From JBOFDK01 sp051646925 (GTDB lineage Bacteria > Bacillota > Clostridia > Lachnospirales > Cellulosilyticaceae): a stretch of 21,619 nt of DNA. Of this stretch, positions 13,980 through 21,619 are shown piece after piece. The notes beneath the pieces are model-generated. The model was not told the DNA's origin, did not search any database, and saw nothing but the letters and a program-made list of their open reading frames with translations. Location: contig JBOFDK010000023.1 of the NCBI GenBank assembly GCA_051646925.1, positions 1 through 21,619 of the forward strand. The letters are read 5' to 3'. The first letter of the stretch is position 1. Every line of letters begins with the position of its first letter. A program made the translations under genes and the position numbers.

Positions 13980-15107
13980 CTAAAACATAGTATTTTCTCT
14001 TCTCATACCAACGTTCAGTACAAGTCCCATACCAATCATATTTGCCCAAAGTGAACTACCTCCATAACTTACAAAAGGTAATGGCAATCCTGTATTTGGC
14101 AGCAAGTCTGTAACAACACCCATATTAACAAATGTCTGCATTGCCATCATTCCAAAATAGCCAATCACTATAAATCGCCCAAAATCATCTCCTGCATTAT
14201 GTGCAATCCAAAAACCTCTAATAATCATAAATAACATAATTCCTAGCATCAGCATAATACCTATAAAACCAAATTCTTCTGCTATTATAGCTACGATAAA
14301 ATCATTATGAGATTCTGGTAAATAATTTAATTGGCTTATAGCGCCTTGGTAAAGTCCTTTTCCTTTTAATCCTCCCGAGCCAATTGCATGTACTGAGTGA
14401 TTCGTTTGAAAGTTATTACCGAGTGCATCTCCACCTTCAACTTGTGTTATTATCCTATCACGTTGATAACTTGGTATTAGTACCTGATTAGGATTTTTAA
14501 TTATATAAAAAAGTCCTATTGAAACGACAATTATGCTTGAAATAGCTATAATTGAAATTAATCTAAGGTCTAATTTACTTACAAATAATTGTATCACTAG
14601 GATTACTAAAATAACAAGACTTGTTGATAAATTAGGCTGACGATTAACTAAAATAAATGGTACAAATTGAAATAAACATATAAGCATCAATATTGATATA
14701 TTATTAATACGATCATTATATTTAGATATTAATTTTCCTGTACATAATATGACGCCAATTTTCACAAATTCTGATGGTTGAATGGATATTGGGCCTATAG
14801 GCAACCATCTCTCTGCTCCATTAACATTTTTACCAAATAAAAACACTGCAAGAAGTAAAAGGATACACCCAGCATAAATAATCAAATACCAATCGCCTAA
14901 AAAATGATAATCAATAAGCATCACTATTGCCATTAGAACTAGTCCTGTAATAAAAAACGTTAATTGATCATTAAAATTGTTTTCAATATCGCCTGTGTAT
15001 GACGTTGCACTACTAATTGCTAATAAACTAATTCCTATTAATAAAAACATTGACCCAAGCATCCATATATCGATATTTTTAATGTGTTCCTTTCGCAAAT
15101 TCAGCAT
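13980..15107 (-). CDS. rodA: RodA/FtsW-family SEDS peptidoglycan glycosyltransferase
   Basis: This 375-residue integral membrane protein with about ten helices polymerises lipid II into glycan strands during lateral wall growth, in partnership with a class B PBP. SEDS motifs are visible: ERWLPIGPISIQPSEFVKI (99-117), IGSGGLKGKGLYQG (242-255), LPESHNDFIVAIIAEEFGFIG with the presumed catalytic Asp269 (E. coli RodA Asp262), and the closing PLPFVSYGGSS. Two departures stand out: the QPDLGT motif reads QPNLST, giving Asn159 where the family has Asp, and the HTDF motif reads HNDF. It follows minE by a G-rich hairpin and has GGAAGG nine bases before the ATG. Genomic context (mreBCD, PBP2) supports RodA over FtsW or SpoVE. 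Confidence 0.93.
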   Translation of the reverse strand: MLNLRKEHIKNIDIWMLGSMFLLIGISLLAISSATSYTGDIENNFNDQLTFFITGLVLMAIVMLIDYHFLGDWYLIIYAGCILLLLAVFLFGKNVNGAERWLPIGPISIQPSEFVKIGVILCTGKLISKYNDRINNISILMLICLFQFVPFILVNRQPNLSTSLVILVILVIQLFVSKLDLRLISIIAISSIIVVSIGLFYIIKNPNQVLIPSYQRDRIITQVEGGDALGNNFQTNHSVHAIGSGGLKGKGLYQGAISQLNYLPESHNDFIVAIIAEEFGFIGIMLMLGIMLFMIIRGFWIAHNAGDDFGRFIVIGYFGMMAMQTFVNMGVVTDLLPNTGLPLPFVSYGGSSLWANMIGMGLVLNVGMRRENTMF

Positions 15108-15129
15108 TTAAATTTTCCTTCCTATTTTT

Positions 15130-15166
15130 ATAGGTGGGTAGGTAGTATCCTACCCCACCCACCTAT
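15130..15166 (-). repeat. G-rich stem-loop over the minE stop codon
   Basis: On the minus strand ATAGGTGGGT pairs perfectly with ACCCACCTAT. Inside, after a GG/T mismatch, GGTAG pairs with CTACC around a GATA loop. The minE stop codon (15163-15165) is part of the outer stem. No U tract follows on the minus strand (it reads AAAAATAGG), so it is not an ordinary terminator. It stands out as the most G-rich stretch of an AT-rich window. It could stabilise or divide the message between min genes and rodA. Confidence 0.7.
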
Positions 15167-15441
15167 CTTACCTTTTTTAAATTTTTAATTGGAATATTAG
15201 CCGATAACATAGGGGCTTTTTGTCCACCTTTTTCACATTCTAATGTCGATACTTCTATATTAAACTCATCTGTATCAATATCAACATATTTAGAAATCAC
15301 TGCTATAATATCCGCACGCATCATTTCTAATAATTCTGTCGAACAATTCATTCTATCGTGTATAAGTACTAATTTCAAACGATCTTTCGCAACATTACCC
15401 GATTGATTTCTTCTGCCAAATAACTGACTAAAATCTAACAT
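15163..15441 (-). CDS. minE: Cell division topological specificity factor MinE
   Basis: This 92-residue protein stimulates MinD ATPase activity and displaces MinC, driving the oscillation or polar gradient that keeps the division septum at midcell. The N-terminus MLDFSQLFGRRNQS is the amphipathic membrane-targeting stretch, followed by the MinD-interacting helix (KDRLKLVLIHDR, about 20-31) and the topological-specificity domain (about 34-90). The ATG at 15439-15441 follows GAAGAGGGTGATAGT and gives the usual length. The open frame runs 12 codons further up into the minD stop region and is rejected. It lies 19 bases after minD. Having MinE rather than only DivIVA implies an oscillating Min system, as in Clostridia. 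Confidence 0.95.
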   Translation of the reverse strand: MLDFSQLFGRRNQSGNVAKDRLKLVLIHDRMNCSTELLEMMRADIIAVISKYVDIDTDEFNIEVSTLECEKGGQKAPMLSANIPIKNLKKVR

Positions 15442-15460
15442 ACTATCACCCTCTTCAAAA

Positions 15461-16258
15461 TTAATTGTGGAACCCAAATATTTTCTTTATTTTATCAAAT
15501 ATACCGTTATTTGCTTCGAGATCTAAATACGGGCATTCTTTACCTTCAATACGTTGTGCAATATTTCTAAAAGCTTTACCTGCTAATGAGCCTTGATCTG
15601 CCGCTGCTGGTTCTCCTTTATTTGTCGTAATAACAATATTTTCATCATCTGGTACGACACCAATTAAATCAATAGCTAAAATTTCGACTACATCTTCCAT
15701 CGCCATCATATCACCGCGTTTTACCATACTCATTCTTACACGGTTAATAATAAGCTGACTATTAGAAACGCCATTTGCCTCTAAAAGTCCTATAATACGG
15801 TCTGCATCTCTTACAGCTGAAACTTCTGGTGTAGTAACAACTAATGCACGATCTGCACCTGCTACTGCATTTTTAAATCCTTGTTCTATCCCAGCTGGAC
15901 AATCTACTATAACATAGTCAAACTCTTCTTTTAAATTATCACATAATTTTTTCATTTGTTCTGGTCTAACCGCGTCTTTATCTCTTGTTTGTGCTGCTGG
16001 CAATAGATAAAGACCTTCAAAACGCTTGTCCTTAATTAGTGCTTGTTTTAACCTACATCTACCTTCTACTACATCTACTAAATCATATACTATTCTGTTT
16101 TCTAATCCCATTACTACATCTAAATTTCTAAGTCCAATATCTGCGTCCAATAAAACAACTTTTTTTCCTGCTAAACTTAAAGCTGTTCCAATGTTTGCAG
16201 ATGTTGTTGTTTTTCCTACTCCACCTTTTCCAGATGTAATTACGATAATTTCACTCAT
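15461..16258 (-). CDS. minD: Septum site-determining ATPase MinD
   Basis: This 265-residue membrane-associated P-loop ATPase recruits MinC to the membrane. The deviant Walker A motif KGGVGKTT (residues 10-17) holds the signature lysine. Walker B-like DADIGLRNLD (39-48) and DCPAG (119-123 region) follow. A C-terminal amphipathic helix, GIFDKIKKIFGF, is the membrane-targeting sequence. The ATG follows AGGGGGAAAAACA. It sits between minC and minE with short spacers (32 and 19 bases), a complete minCDE cassette. Nothing unusual is seen. Confidence 0.97.
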   Translation of the reverse strand: MSEIIVITSGKGGVGKTTTSANIGTALSLAGKKVVLLDADIGLRNLDVVMGLENRIVYDLVDVVEGRCRLKQALIKDKRFEGLYLLPAAQTRDKDAVRPEQMKKLCDNLKEEFDYVIVDCPAGIEQGFKNAVAGADRALVVTTPEVSAVRDADRIIGLLEANGVSNSQLIINRVRMSMVKRGDMMAMEDVVEILAIDLIGVVPDDENIVITTNKGEPAAADQGSLAGKAFRNIAQRIEGKECPYLDLEANNGIFDKIKKIFGFHN

Positions 16259-16290
16259 TGTTTTTCCCCCTGTTAATCCATTGGTTGTTT

Positions 16291-16983
16291 TTATTCTACC
16301 ATATCCGCCACAGTTTTGACATCTATTTCCTCGACATATATTTGATTATGCATCACATATGCTATTTGAGGCAATTGATTTTTTTTTCTATTAACACGTT
16401 CACCTTCTGGAGATTGTGCTATAACTGTACCAATTTTAATTTGTAAAGGATGCATGTGAGTTGCAATAACAAACGCTTTTTGCGTTTTTAAATTTCTCCC
16501 AGCATGCACACGTCCATTTAATGTACCCATTACTATAATATTTCCATCAGCGTTAATAACGCCTCCTGGATTAACATCACCAAGTACTAGAACACTTCCT
16601 TTATAATCAATAGATTGACCAGATCTCACCATTCCATAGTGTGTATACAGTAGTGATACATTAGGTTTTTGAAGCTCTTCTTGAGCCCAATGTTCTTTTG
16701 CATCACTAATAGCTTCTTCTGTACGTTCAAACGGATGAATAAATGTCACATTAAAAATATCTTGATTTTTTAAAATATCCATTAATGCCGATTCTTCTTC
16801 TAAACTTAATTTTCGGCCACTAAACTTTATATTTGTTTGCGCACCTTGAAAAAATTTACGTGAAGATTGAAGTTTTTCATTAAAAACTTCTAATATTGTT
16901 TCAAAGGCACAATTTTCATCTAGAATAACAATTACTCCATCTAAGCTACCTTTAAAAACAACATAATTTTGTATACTACTCAT
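16291..16983 (-). CDS. minC: Septum site-determining protein MinC
   Basis: This 230-residue inhibitor of FtsZ polymerisation has an N-terminal FtsZ-interacting domain (about residues 1-100) joined by a short linker to the C-terminal beta-helix (about 120-220). The beta-helix shows the glycine pattern of the family: VRSGQSIDYKGSVLVLGDVNPGG, then GNIIVMGTLNGRVHAG. MinD binds the C-terminal domain. The ATG at 16981-16983 has AAGGGGGG about five bases upstream, which overlaps the PBP2 stop. An in-frame TTG six codons earlier lies inside PBP2 and is rejected. Distance from PBP2 is 10 bases, so minCDE belongs to the mre operon. Confidence 0.95.
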   Translation of the reverse strand: MSSIQNYVVFKGSLDGVIVILDENCAFETILEVFNEKLQSSRKFFQGAQTNIKFSGRKLSLEEESALMDILKNQDIFNVTFIHPFERTEEAISDAKEHWAQEELQKPNVSLLYTHYGMVRSGQSIDYKGSVLVLGDVNPGGVINADGNIIVMGTLNGRVHAGRNLKTQKAFVIATHMHPLQIKIGTVIAQSPEGERVNRKKNQLPQIAYVMHNQIYVEEIDVKTVADMVE

Positions 16984-16993
16984 ATTTCCCCCC

Positions 16994-19900
16994 TTAATCA
17001 ACGAATATATTATCTAGCGTTGTTTTTGTCGTCTCTTTATTCAGCCCAAAATATTCTGTAAGCATATCTCTAGCTAATAACCTCGAATAACTTCCTAGCG
17101 AATCTGCGTAATACATAGTTGTTACAAAAGCTACTTCTGGTTTGTCGAATGGTGCAAAACCTACAAACCAACTATGTTCACGCCCTCCTTTTTGTGCTGT
17201 ACCAGTTTTAGATGCTACTGGTATTTCATAATTCTTAAATTCATTTCTTGCCGAACCACTACTTCCTTTTGAAACTTTGTACATTCCTTCGTGAATAAGT
17301 GGAATCGTTGTTTCTTTTAAATCTAATGTTCCATAAATTGTGCTTTCTTTCGGCTTATATGTTTTTGTATTTTTAACATCAAAAATTCCATTAATTAACC
17401 TAACATTATATACCGTCTCACCATTTGCAATTGCTGCTATATAACGTGCAATTTGAGTAGGCGTAAATGCATTACTACCTTGTCCTATAGCTGTCCGAAT
17501 TGTCGTACCTTCTGACCATTCAAGCTCTAAATTCATTAGGCACTGATTTGCAATAGTTTGAAGAATACTTTCTTTAATTTTAGAAGTTAAGTGTTCTCTA
17601 TAACGATCTTCCTCTTCTTCTATTTTTTCAAGTCTTTCTCTTAAAAATGCAATAATATTTTCATCACCATTTTTCTTCAATTCTCTACTGTATACAATAT
17701 CGTATGCGTATTCATACGCATCTAAAATATCATATAAATCTATTTTTTGAATAATAGGTTTTACAAGTTCCGTTATTTCATTTTCTACAAACGTTCTTAG
17801 TAAATTAACAACTTGATCTTTAGTTTTAGCTTTTAATGATCTTGTAGAAGGATCATTCATCGTACCCTCTACAATTTGATTAATGCTTTGTTTAACTGTT
17901 AGCTCTAGTTTATTTTTTAATTTCAAATAAATTTCGTTTAGTATTTCTGTAATCGAGTCTTCAAAAGCATCCTGCAAACTCGGCTCAATTTGTCGTTTAA
18001 TTTCATGCTGCGTCATATAGTCTACTTGTTCTTCAACTGTATCACCTTTTGCAGCTATAATCGGATATAATCCTTTATTTAGTTCATTTGTTACTGCCTC
18101 TGTATATTTCATTAAGTTTTCATCACTTAAATTTTTCAAACCATTTAAAACCGGTGTTAATTGATTTTTAACTAAGTTTTTTGGACTTGAAATATTAGGC
18201 TCTGTTTCTGCAATTTCAATACCTGTAGGAGAACCAAGACCAAACATTTCCGAATATTTTGTCAGCATATCAATACCATAATATGGCTCGCTACTTAAAA
18301 GTCCTAATCTAAAAGCAACATCAAAAAAGTAATAGTTACAAGATACTTCTAATCCTCGAACTAAATCTACTGTACCATGTCCACCACCTGTCAAGCTATG
18401 AATCCAACACTTTGGTCCAGGACTACCTGCTTTTTCATAAATACCTGTACCTTCATAAATTGTAGTTTTTGCATCTACAACGCCTTCTTCAAGCCCGGCA
18501 ATACTTGTAATCATTTTAAATGTTGACCCTGGTGCTTCTCTAGTCATTACTGCTCTATTCCAAAGCATACTTCTATCATCAAAAAGCGTATTGTAATAGG
18601 CATTAAAATTAGTAGTCATTTCATTACTATCAAAAGATGGATAACCTACTAGTGCTAACACTTCTCCTGTATTAACATCTAACATAACTGCCGAGGCGCT
18701 AAATGGGTCTACTGCAAATTGATTAGGTTTTAATGTGCCTTTTTCTAATTGGTCAATTAAAATTGACTCACATGTCCCGCTTAAATTACTTGTTAAATTT
18801 TTTACTGTTTCACTTCCAAGTTTTACTTTTCCTTGTTCATTAAGTGCTAGTAATACTTCTCGCTCTGTAAAACTTCCAGTATTTTCTTCTAGATTTTGAA
18901 TTAATAAATCAAGTGGTGTAATTGTATTTTTTATAATATCATCAAGTTCATCATACATTTTTATAAGTTTTTGATAGATATTTTTTTGCATAGTTCCTTC
19001 TTCTGCAGTTTTTAGCTCATTATATGATAATTGACTACTTTCTAGCATGGATACTATGATTTCTTTACTTGCAAGCGGTCCTACTCCTTGCTTATTCCCT
19101 CTTAATCTATCACAAAGTGCCGCGCTTAGATTTCTTTCAGTACTTAAGTATGTTTCTCTTTGTAAATCTAAATCAATCGTTAAGTAAACATCATTTCCTG
19201 CAATAGCATTTTGATTTTCAATCGTATGAACTTTTCGGCCTAAATTATCAACTTCAACGCGTTCCATTCCTTTTGATCCGCGAAGCTCTGATTCCATTGA
19301 TTTTTCAATACCTTCATGCCCTACAATATCATTTTTATCATAACCATCCGCTTTAAGTTCTTCATACTGTGAGCCTGTTATTGCACGTGTATAACCTAAA
19401 ACATTACCAAAAATTTCACCTTCTGTGTAATAACGAACAGGTTCAACATCTACTAAAACTCCTGGAAAATCTGCATAACTTTCCTCTATTTTCATCACTG
19501 TTTCTTGAGAAATATTTGTTGCTAATGTAACTTGATTGTACTTCCTATATGTATATGGAAATATTTCAAGTCTCATTGGTATGATTTTCCTAGCTTCTTC
19601 CGAAGTATATGTTTCATCAATATCAAATACTTTATCACTTCTTAAGTAATCTATAAGTTCTGATGCTGTTTTTTGTACAAGTTCTTCGCGGTGTGCTGCA
19701 TCGTTATACGGAACATTATATAGAAATTGATTAACCTGCGTTTTAGTTCCTGTAAATTCAAATGGCTCTGATACCGTTATCGGCATATTATCAATCGCTA
19801 TATCACCATTTTCTTCTAAAACTTCAGCAACATTTAACAAGATTTTGTTAAGTTCACCTTTTTTTAGTCTCACTTGTTGATCAAATTTCAGAACATTAGT

Positions 19901-20137
19901 CGCTTGATTAATGGCCAAAGGTCTTCCATATCTATCAAAAATACGTCCTCTTGTTGCAGGAATTTCAATATTTCTTTCTATACTTGCACGTAAATTATTT
20001 GCATATGAATCATGTTCTATAATTTGTAATTTATAAAATTGGCCTACTAAAACACTAAACATTAATACTACTGCAATTACAACAATAAAAATACGATCAG
20101 TTACAAAACGAAGGACTTTATTAAAATTACTTTTCAT
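16994..20137 (-). CDS. mrdA: Class B penicillin-binding protein 2 (elongation transpeptidase) with two large insertions
   Basis: This 1047-residue transpeptidase cross-links lateral-wall peptidoglycan and works with RodA. A short cytoplasmic tail and one membrane helix (about 14-33) lead to the pedestal domain (IPATRGRIFDRYGRPLA at 59-75) and the transpeptidase domain with STFK (Ser538, Lys541), SCN (599-601) and KTG (977-979). Typical PBP2 proteins have about 600-700 residues. The surplus lies in two helical, charged insertions: about 331-475, between DLDLQ and the DVNTGEVLAL strand, and about 650-872, between GIEIAE and the TAIGQG motif. Long PBP2 forms occur in Clostridia. The ATG follows GGAAGGGG. 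It is placed between mreD and minC with short spacers. It could be named pbpA in some annotation schemes. Confidence 0.93.
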   Translation of the reverse strand: MKSNFNKVLRFVTDRIFIVVIAVVLMFSVLVGQFYKLQIIEHDSYANNLRASIERNIEIPATRGRIFDRYGRPLAINQATNVLKFDQQVRLKKGELNKILLNVAEVLEENGDIAIDNMPITVSEPFEFTGTKTQVNQFLYNVPYNDAAHREELVQKTASELIDYLRSDKVFDIDETYTSEEARKIIPMRLEIFPYTYRKYNQVTLATNISQETVMKIEESYADFPGVLVDVEPVRYYTEGEIFGNVLGYTRAITGSQYEELKADGYDKNDIVGHEGIEKSMESELRGSKGMERVEVDNLGRKVHTIENQNAIAGNDVYLTIDLDLQRETYLSTERNLSAALCDRLRGNKQGVGPLASKEIIVSMLESSQLSYNELKTAEEGTMQKNIYQKLIKMYDELDDIIKNTITPLDLLIQNLEENTGSFTEREVLLALNEQGKVKLGSETVKNLTSNLSGTCESILIDQLEKGTLKPNQFAVDPFSASAVMLDVNTGEVLALVGYPSFDSNEMTTNFNAYYNTLFDDRSMLWNRAVMTREAPGSTFKMITSIAGLEEGVVDAKTTIYEGTGIYEKAGSPGPKCWIHSLTGGGHGTVDLVRGLEVSCNYYFFDVAFRLGLLSSEPYYGIDMLTKYSEMFGLGSPTGIEIAETEPNISSPKNLVKNQLTPVLNGLKNLSDENLMKYTEAVTNELNKGLYPIIAAKGDTVEEQVDYMTQHEIKRQIEPSLQDAFEDSITEILNEIYLKLKNKLELTVKQSINQIVEGTMNDPSTRSLKAKTKDQVVNLLRTFVENEITELVKPIIQKIDLYDILDAYEYAYDIVYSRELKKNGDENIIAFLRERLEKIEEEEDRYREHLTSKIKESILQTIANQCLMNLELEWSEGTTIRTAIGQGSNAFTPTQIARYIAAIANGETVYNVRLINGIFDVKNTKTYKPKESTIYGTLDLKETTIPLIHEGMYKVSKGSSGSARNEFKNYEIPVASKTGTAQKGGREHSWFVGFAPFDKPEVAFVTTMYYADSLGSYSRLLARDMLTEYFGLNKETTKTTLDNIFVD

Positions 20138-20155
20138 AATACCCCTTCCTCATTT

Positions 20156-20665
20156 TTAAAAAATATTTCTAGTTTTTCTTTCTCTATCCTCTAGTTTTTC
20201 ATTAATAGCATATGTTAGTTGATAAACTACTAGAGAAAGAGTAATTGTATAAATTGCTTCTGGTATAATCATATTTTTGAAATAAAAGAAAAAATTCACT
20301 TTAGCACGCATCATAAACAAAAATAATGTTCCTACATTTACAAAAACACTACTTGTTAACGTACACAAAAAAGGTAATATGAAATTTTCACGATAAAAAT
20401 TCACATTAAATTTACCACAAAAATAACCAACCAACATATACGGAATAATCATTTCACCCATATACATTCCAAATGTTACATCGTAAATTAATCCTGCAAA
20501 AAAACCAATAATAGCGCCTTCTTTGCTTCCTCTTAATAACGCAAATGAAACTACAATTATTACCATAAAATTTGGAGCAACCCCACCAATGCGAATACTT
20601 TGAAAAATTGTAGTTTCCAATATATATGTCATCGCTAAAAGTATGCCTATAACAAGAGTTCTCAT
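20156..20665 (-). CDS. mreD: Rod shape-determining protein MreD
   Basis: This 169-residue, very hydrophobic protein has five or six predicted membrane helices and is a component of the elongasome that associates with MreC. The family landmarks MRTLVIGILLAMTYILETTIF and the loop GFFAGLIYDVTFG are visible. The ATG at 20663-20665 has AGGAGG six bases upstream; this site lies inside the last codons of mreC, and the mreC stop and mreD start are one base apart (TAATATG). An upstream frame of 12 more codons is rejected. Length and topology are normal for the family. Sequence conservation of MreD is low, so context contributes to the call. Confidence 0.92.
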   Translation of the reverse strand: MRTLVIGILLAMTYILETTIFQSIRIGGVAPNFMVIIVVSFALLRGSKEGAIIGFFAGLIYDVTFGMYMGEMIIPYMLVGYFCGKFNVNFYRENFILPFLCTLTSSVFVNVGTLFLFMMRAKVNFFFYFKNMIIPEAIYTITLSLVVYQLTYAINEKLEDRERKTRNIF

Positions 20666-20666
20666 A

Positions 20667-21500
20667 TTACTCCTCCTGCCTACTCTGCAGAATAAGAACA
20701 TTTTGCAAATGTTTAAAATCTACATATGGTTTTACATATGCATACTGTGTTAATCCATTTTTTCCACTAGTAACTTCTTCAACAATACCAATTGGAATCC
20801 CTGGTGGGTAAATATCACTTAAATATGACGTAATAATTTGGTCACCTTTTACAATTTCTGAGTCAATAGACAATTCCATTCGGCATATTCCAGCAGCTGA
20901 TAATTCAACATCGCCTTTTAAAATACCATTATCTCCTGTTCTTGCCACTTCTGCACCGACAGAACTTCGATCATCAATAATTGTAATTACTTGTGAAGAA
21001 AATAACTCTTCTTCAAAAACGTGTCCAACTAAACCTCCATCAGCTAGTATAACGTCATTTTCTCTAATATTTTTTTGTCTTCCTTTATCAATATTAAAAA
21101 CTTTATACCAATTCCCGGAATCTTTACCTATGATATTAGCCCCTGTACTCGGGTACTCTCTATATCTTTGTTCCATTTCCAACAAATTTTTTAGTTGATC
21201 ATTTTCACCTTTATACTGATCTAAAATAGTATTTTGGTATATCAATCTATCATTGTCTTGTCTGAGTATTTCATTTTCATTAATCAATTCTTCCATTGAT
21301 TGAAAGTAATCTGTAAAATTTGTTATTTTTTTATTAACAACATATATAACTTTTTTAAATGGAACAGTAATAGTTTCAGCAATGCTACTTATAATTGTAA
21401 TATCATACTTAATCCCTAAAAATAGTGCAACAGAAAGCACTATTATGCCACCTATTGCACAAATCATAATTTTTCTTTTCACACGTTGTGATAATTTCAA
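20667..21500 (-). CDS. mreC: Rod shape-determining protein MreC
   Basis: This 277-residue bitopic scaffold protein of the elongation complex activates PBP2. It has a basic N-terminus, one membrane helix (about 11-29), a coiled coil (about 65-105, NENEILRQDNDRLIYQ region) and the double beta-barrel MreC domain, with the typical GKDSGNWYKVFNIDKG and NDVILADGGLVGHV segments. The start is a TTG at 21498-21500, nine bases after AAGGAG. The nearest ATG (21465-21467) would remove the basic N-terminal tail and has no site. It starts 17 bases after mreB. Length is normal. Confidence 0.95.
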   Translation of the reverse strand: MKLSQRVKRKIMICAIGGIIVLSVALFLGIKYDITIISSIAETITVPFKKVIYVVNKKITNFTDYFQSMEELINENEILRQDNDRLIYQNTILDQYKGENDQLKNLLEMEQRYREYPSTGANIIGKDSGNWYKVFNIDKGRQKNIRENDVILADGGLVGHVFEEELFSSQVITIIDDRSSVGAEVARTGDNGILKGDVELSAAGICRMELSIDSEIVKGDQIITSYLSDIYPPGIPIGIVEEVTSGKNGLTQYAYVKPYVDFKHLQNVLILQSRQEE

Positions 21501-21517
21501 GCCCCTTCGCTCCTTGT

Positions 21518-21619
21518 CTACTTATCGTCGGCAAACAGTCCAGCCCACTTTTCGATATTTTCTAAAGCAAGTCCTGTTCCCCTTGCAACACAATCTAATG
21601 GTTCTTCTGCAATTTTAAC
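21518..21619 (-). CDS. mreB: Rod shape-determining protein MreB, C-terminal end
   Basis: Only the last 33 codons and the TAG stop are in the window; the gene continues beyond the right edge. The translated end contains EEPLDCVARGTGLALEN, matching the family's C-terminal EDPLxCVAxGTGxALEN segment near the nucleotide-binding cleft, followed by a short acidic tail. MreB is the actin-like filament that guides lateral wall synthesis. Its position immediately before mreC confirms the identification. Confidence 0.93.
   Translation of the reverse strand, partial: VKIAEEPLDCVARGTGLALENIEKWAGLFADDK

Noticed and set aside
15130..15181. Terminator after minE
   Set aside because: The stem is strong but no U tract follows on the minus strand. 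The T run at 15172-15178 lies on the plus strand, 6-12 bases after the stem, and no plus-strand gene needs terminating.
1..21619. CRISPR array, tRNA, rRNA, prophage or defence island
   Set aside because: No regularly spaced repeats, no cloverleaf or rRNA segments and no recognisable phage or defence genes were seen; nearly all of the window is conserved core genes with short gaps.

Overview
The window carries a conserved chromosomal segment of a low-GC, rod-shaped Firmicute. The gene content and order (mreBCD, a large PBP2, minCDE, rodA, mgsA, a B12-type radical SAM pair, RNase G, rplU-prp-rpmA, obgE-yhbY-nadD) point to class Clostridia, most likely a Lachnospirales or Cellulosilyticum-like lineage. 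The AT-rich codon use, the Prp-type N-terminal extension on ribosomal protein L27 and the strong AGGAGG ribosome binding sites fit this. The lineage call is an inference. All genes except dacF lie on the minus strand, so transcription runs from high to low coordinates.

Layout in the direction of transcription. (1) 21619-13574: a cell-shape and division operon holding the mreB end, mreC, mreD, the elongation transpeptidase PBP2, minC, minD, minE, rodA and a methylglyoxal synthase homologue. Junctions are tight and a hairpin terminator closes it. (2) 13467-9518: a B12-binding radical SAM protein, its DUF2344 partner and an RNase G-type nuclease, joined by overlaps. (3) 9510-8384: a near-consensus promoter and an L21-type leader, then rplU, the L27-processing protease prp and rpmA, ending at a strong terminator. 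(4) 8326-4441: obgE, yhbY, a fused nadD-yqeK gene and a Na+/Ca2+ exchanger-family gene. (5) 3054-4382, plus strand: dacF, a D,D-carboxypeptidase with its own promoter. It converges on unit 4 at a perfect 36-bp palindromic terminator. (6) 2940-155: a ComEA-like SLBB/helix-hairpin-helix protein, then a WalR-type response regulator and a sensor kinase. (7) 1-130: the first 19 codons of a MerR-type HTH protein, probably an IS607-family serine transposase, with its promoter.

Most of the window serves two jobs: building and positioning the lateral wall and septum (MreBCD, PBP2, RodA, DacF, MinCDE and possibly the WalRK-like pair), and ribosome assembly and RNA metabolism (L21, L27, Prp, ObgE, YhbY, RNase G). 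I saw no defence system, prophage, CRISPR array, tRNA or rRNA, and no gene-free stretch longer than 300 bases.

The points most worth a second look: the MgsA homologue has Ala in place of the family's catalytic Asp; RodA has Asn in place of the Asp of its QPDLGT motif; PBP2 has two large helical insertions; a G-rich hairpin covers the minE stop codon; an uncharacterised radical SAM/DUF2344 pair is coupled to RNase G; and an apparent insertion-sequence end follows an orphan ribosome binding site just after the sensor kinase.
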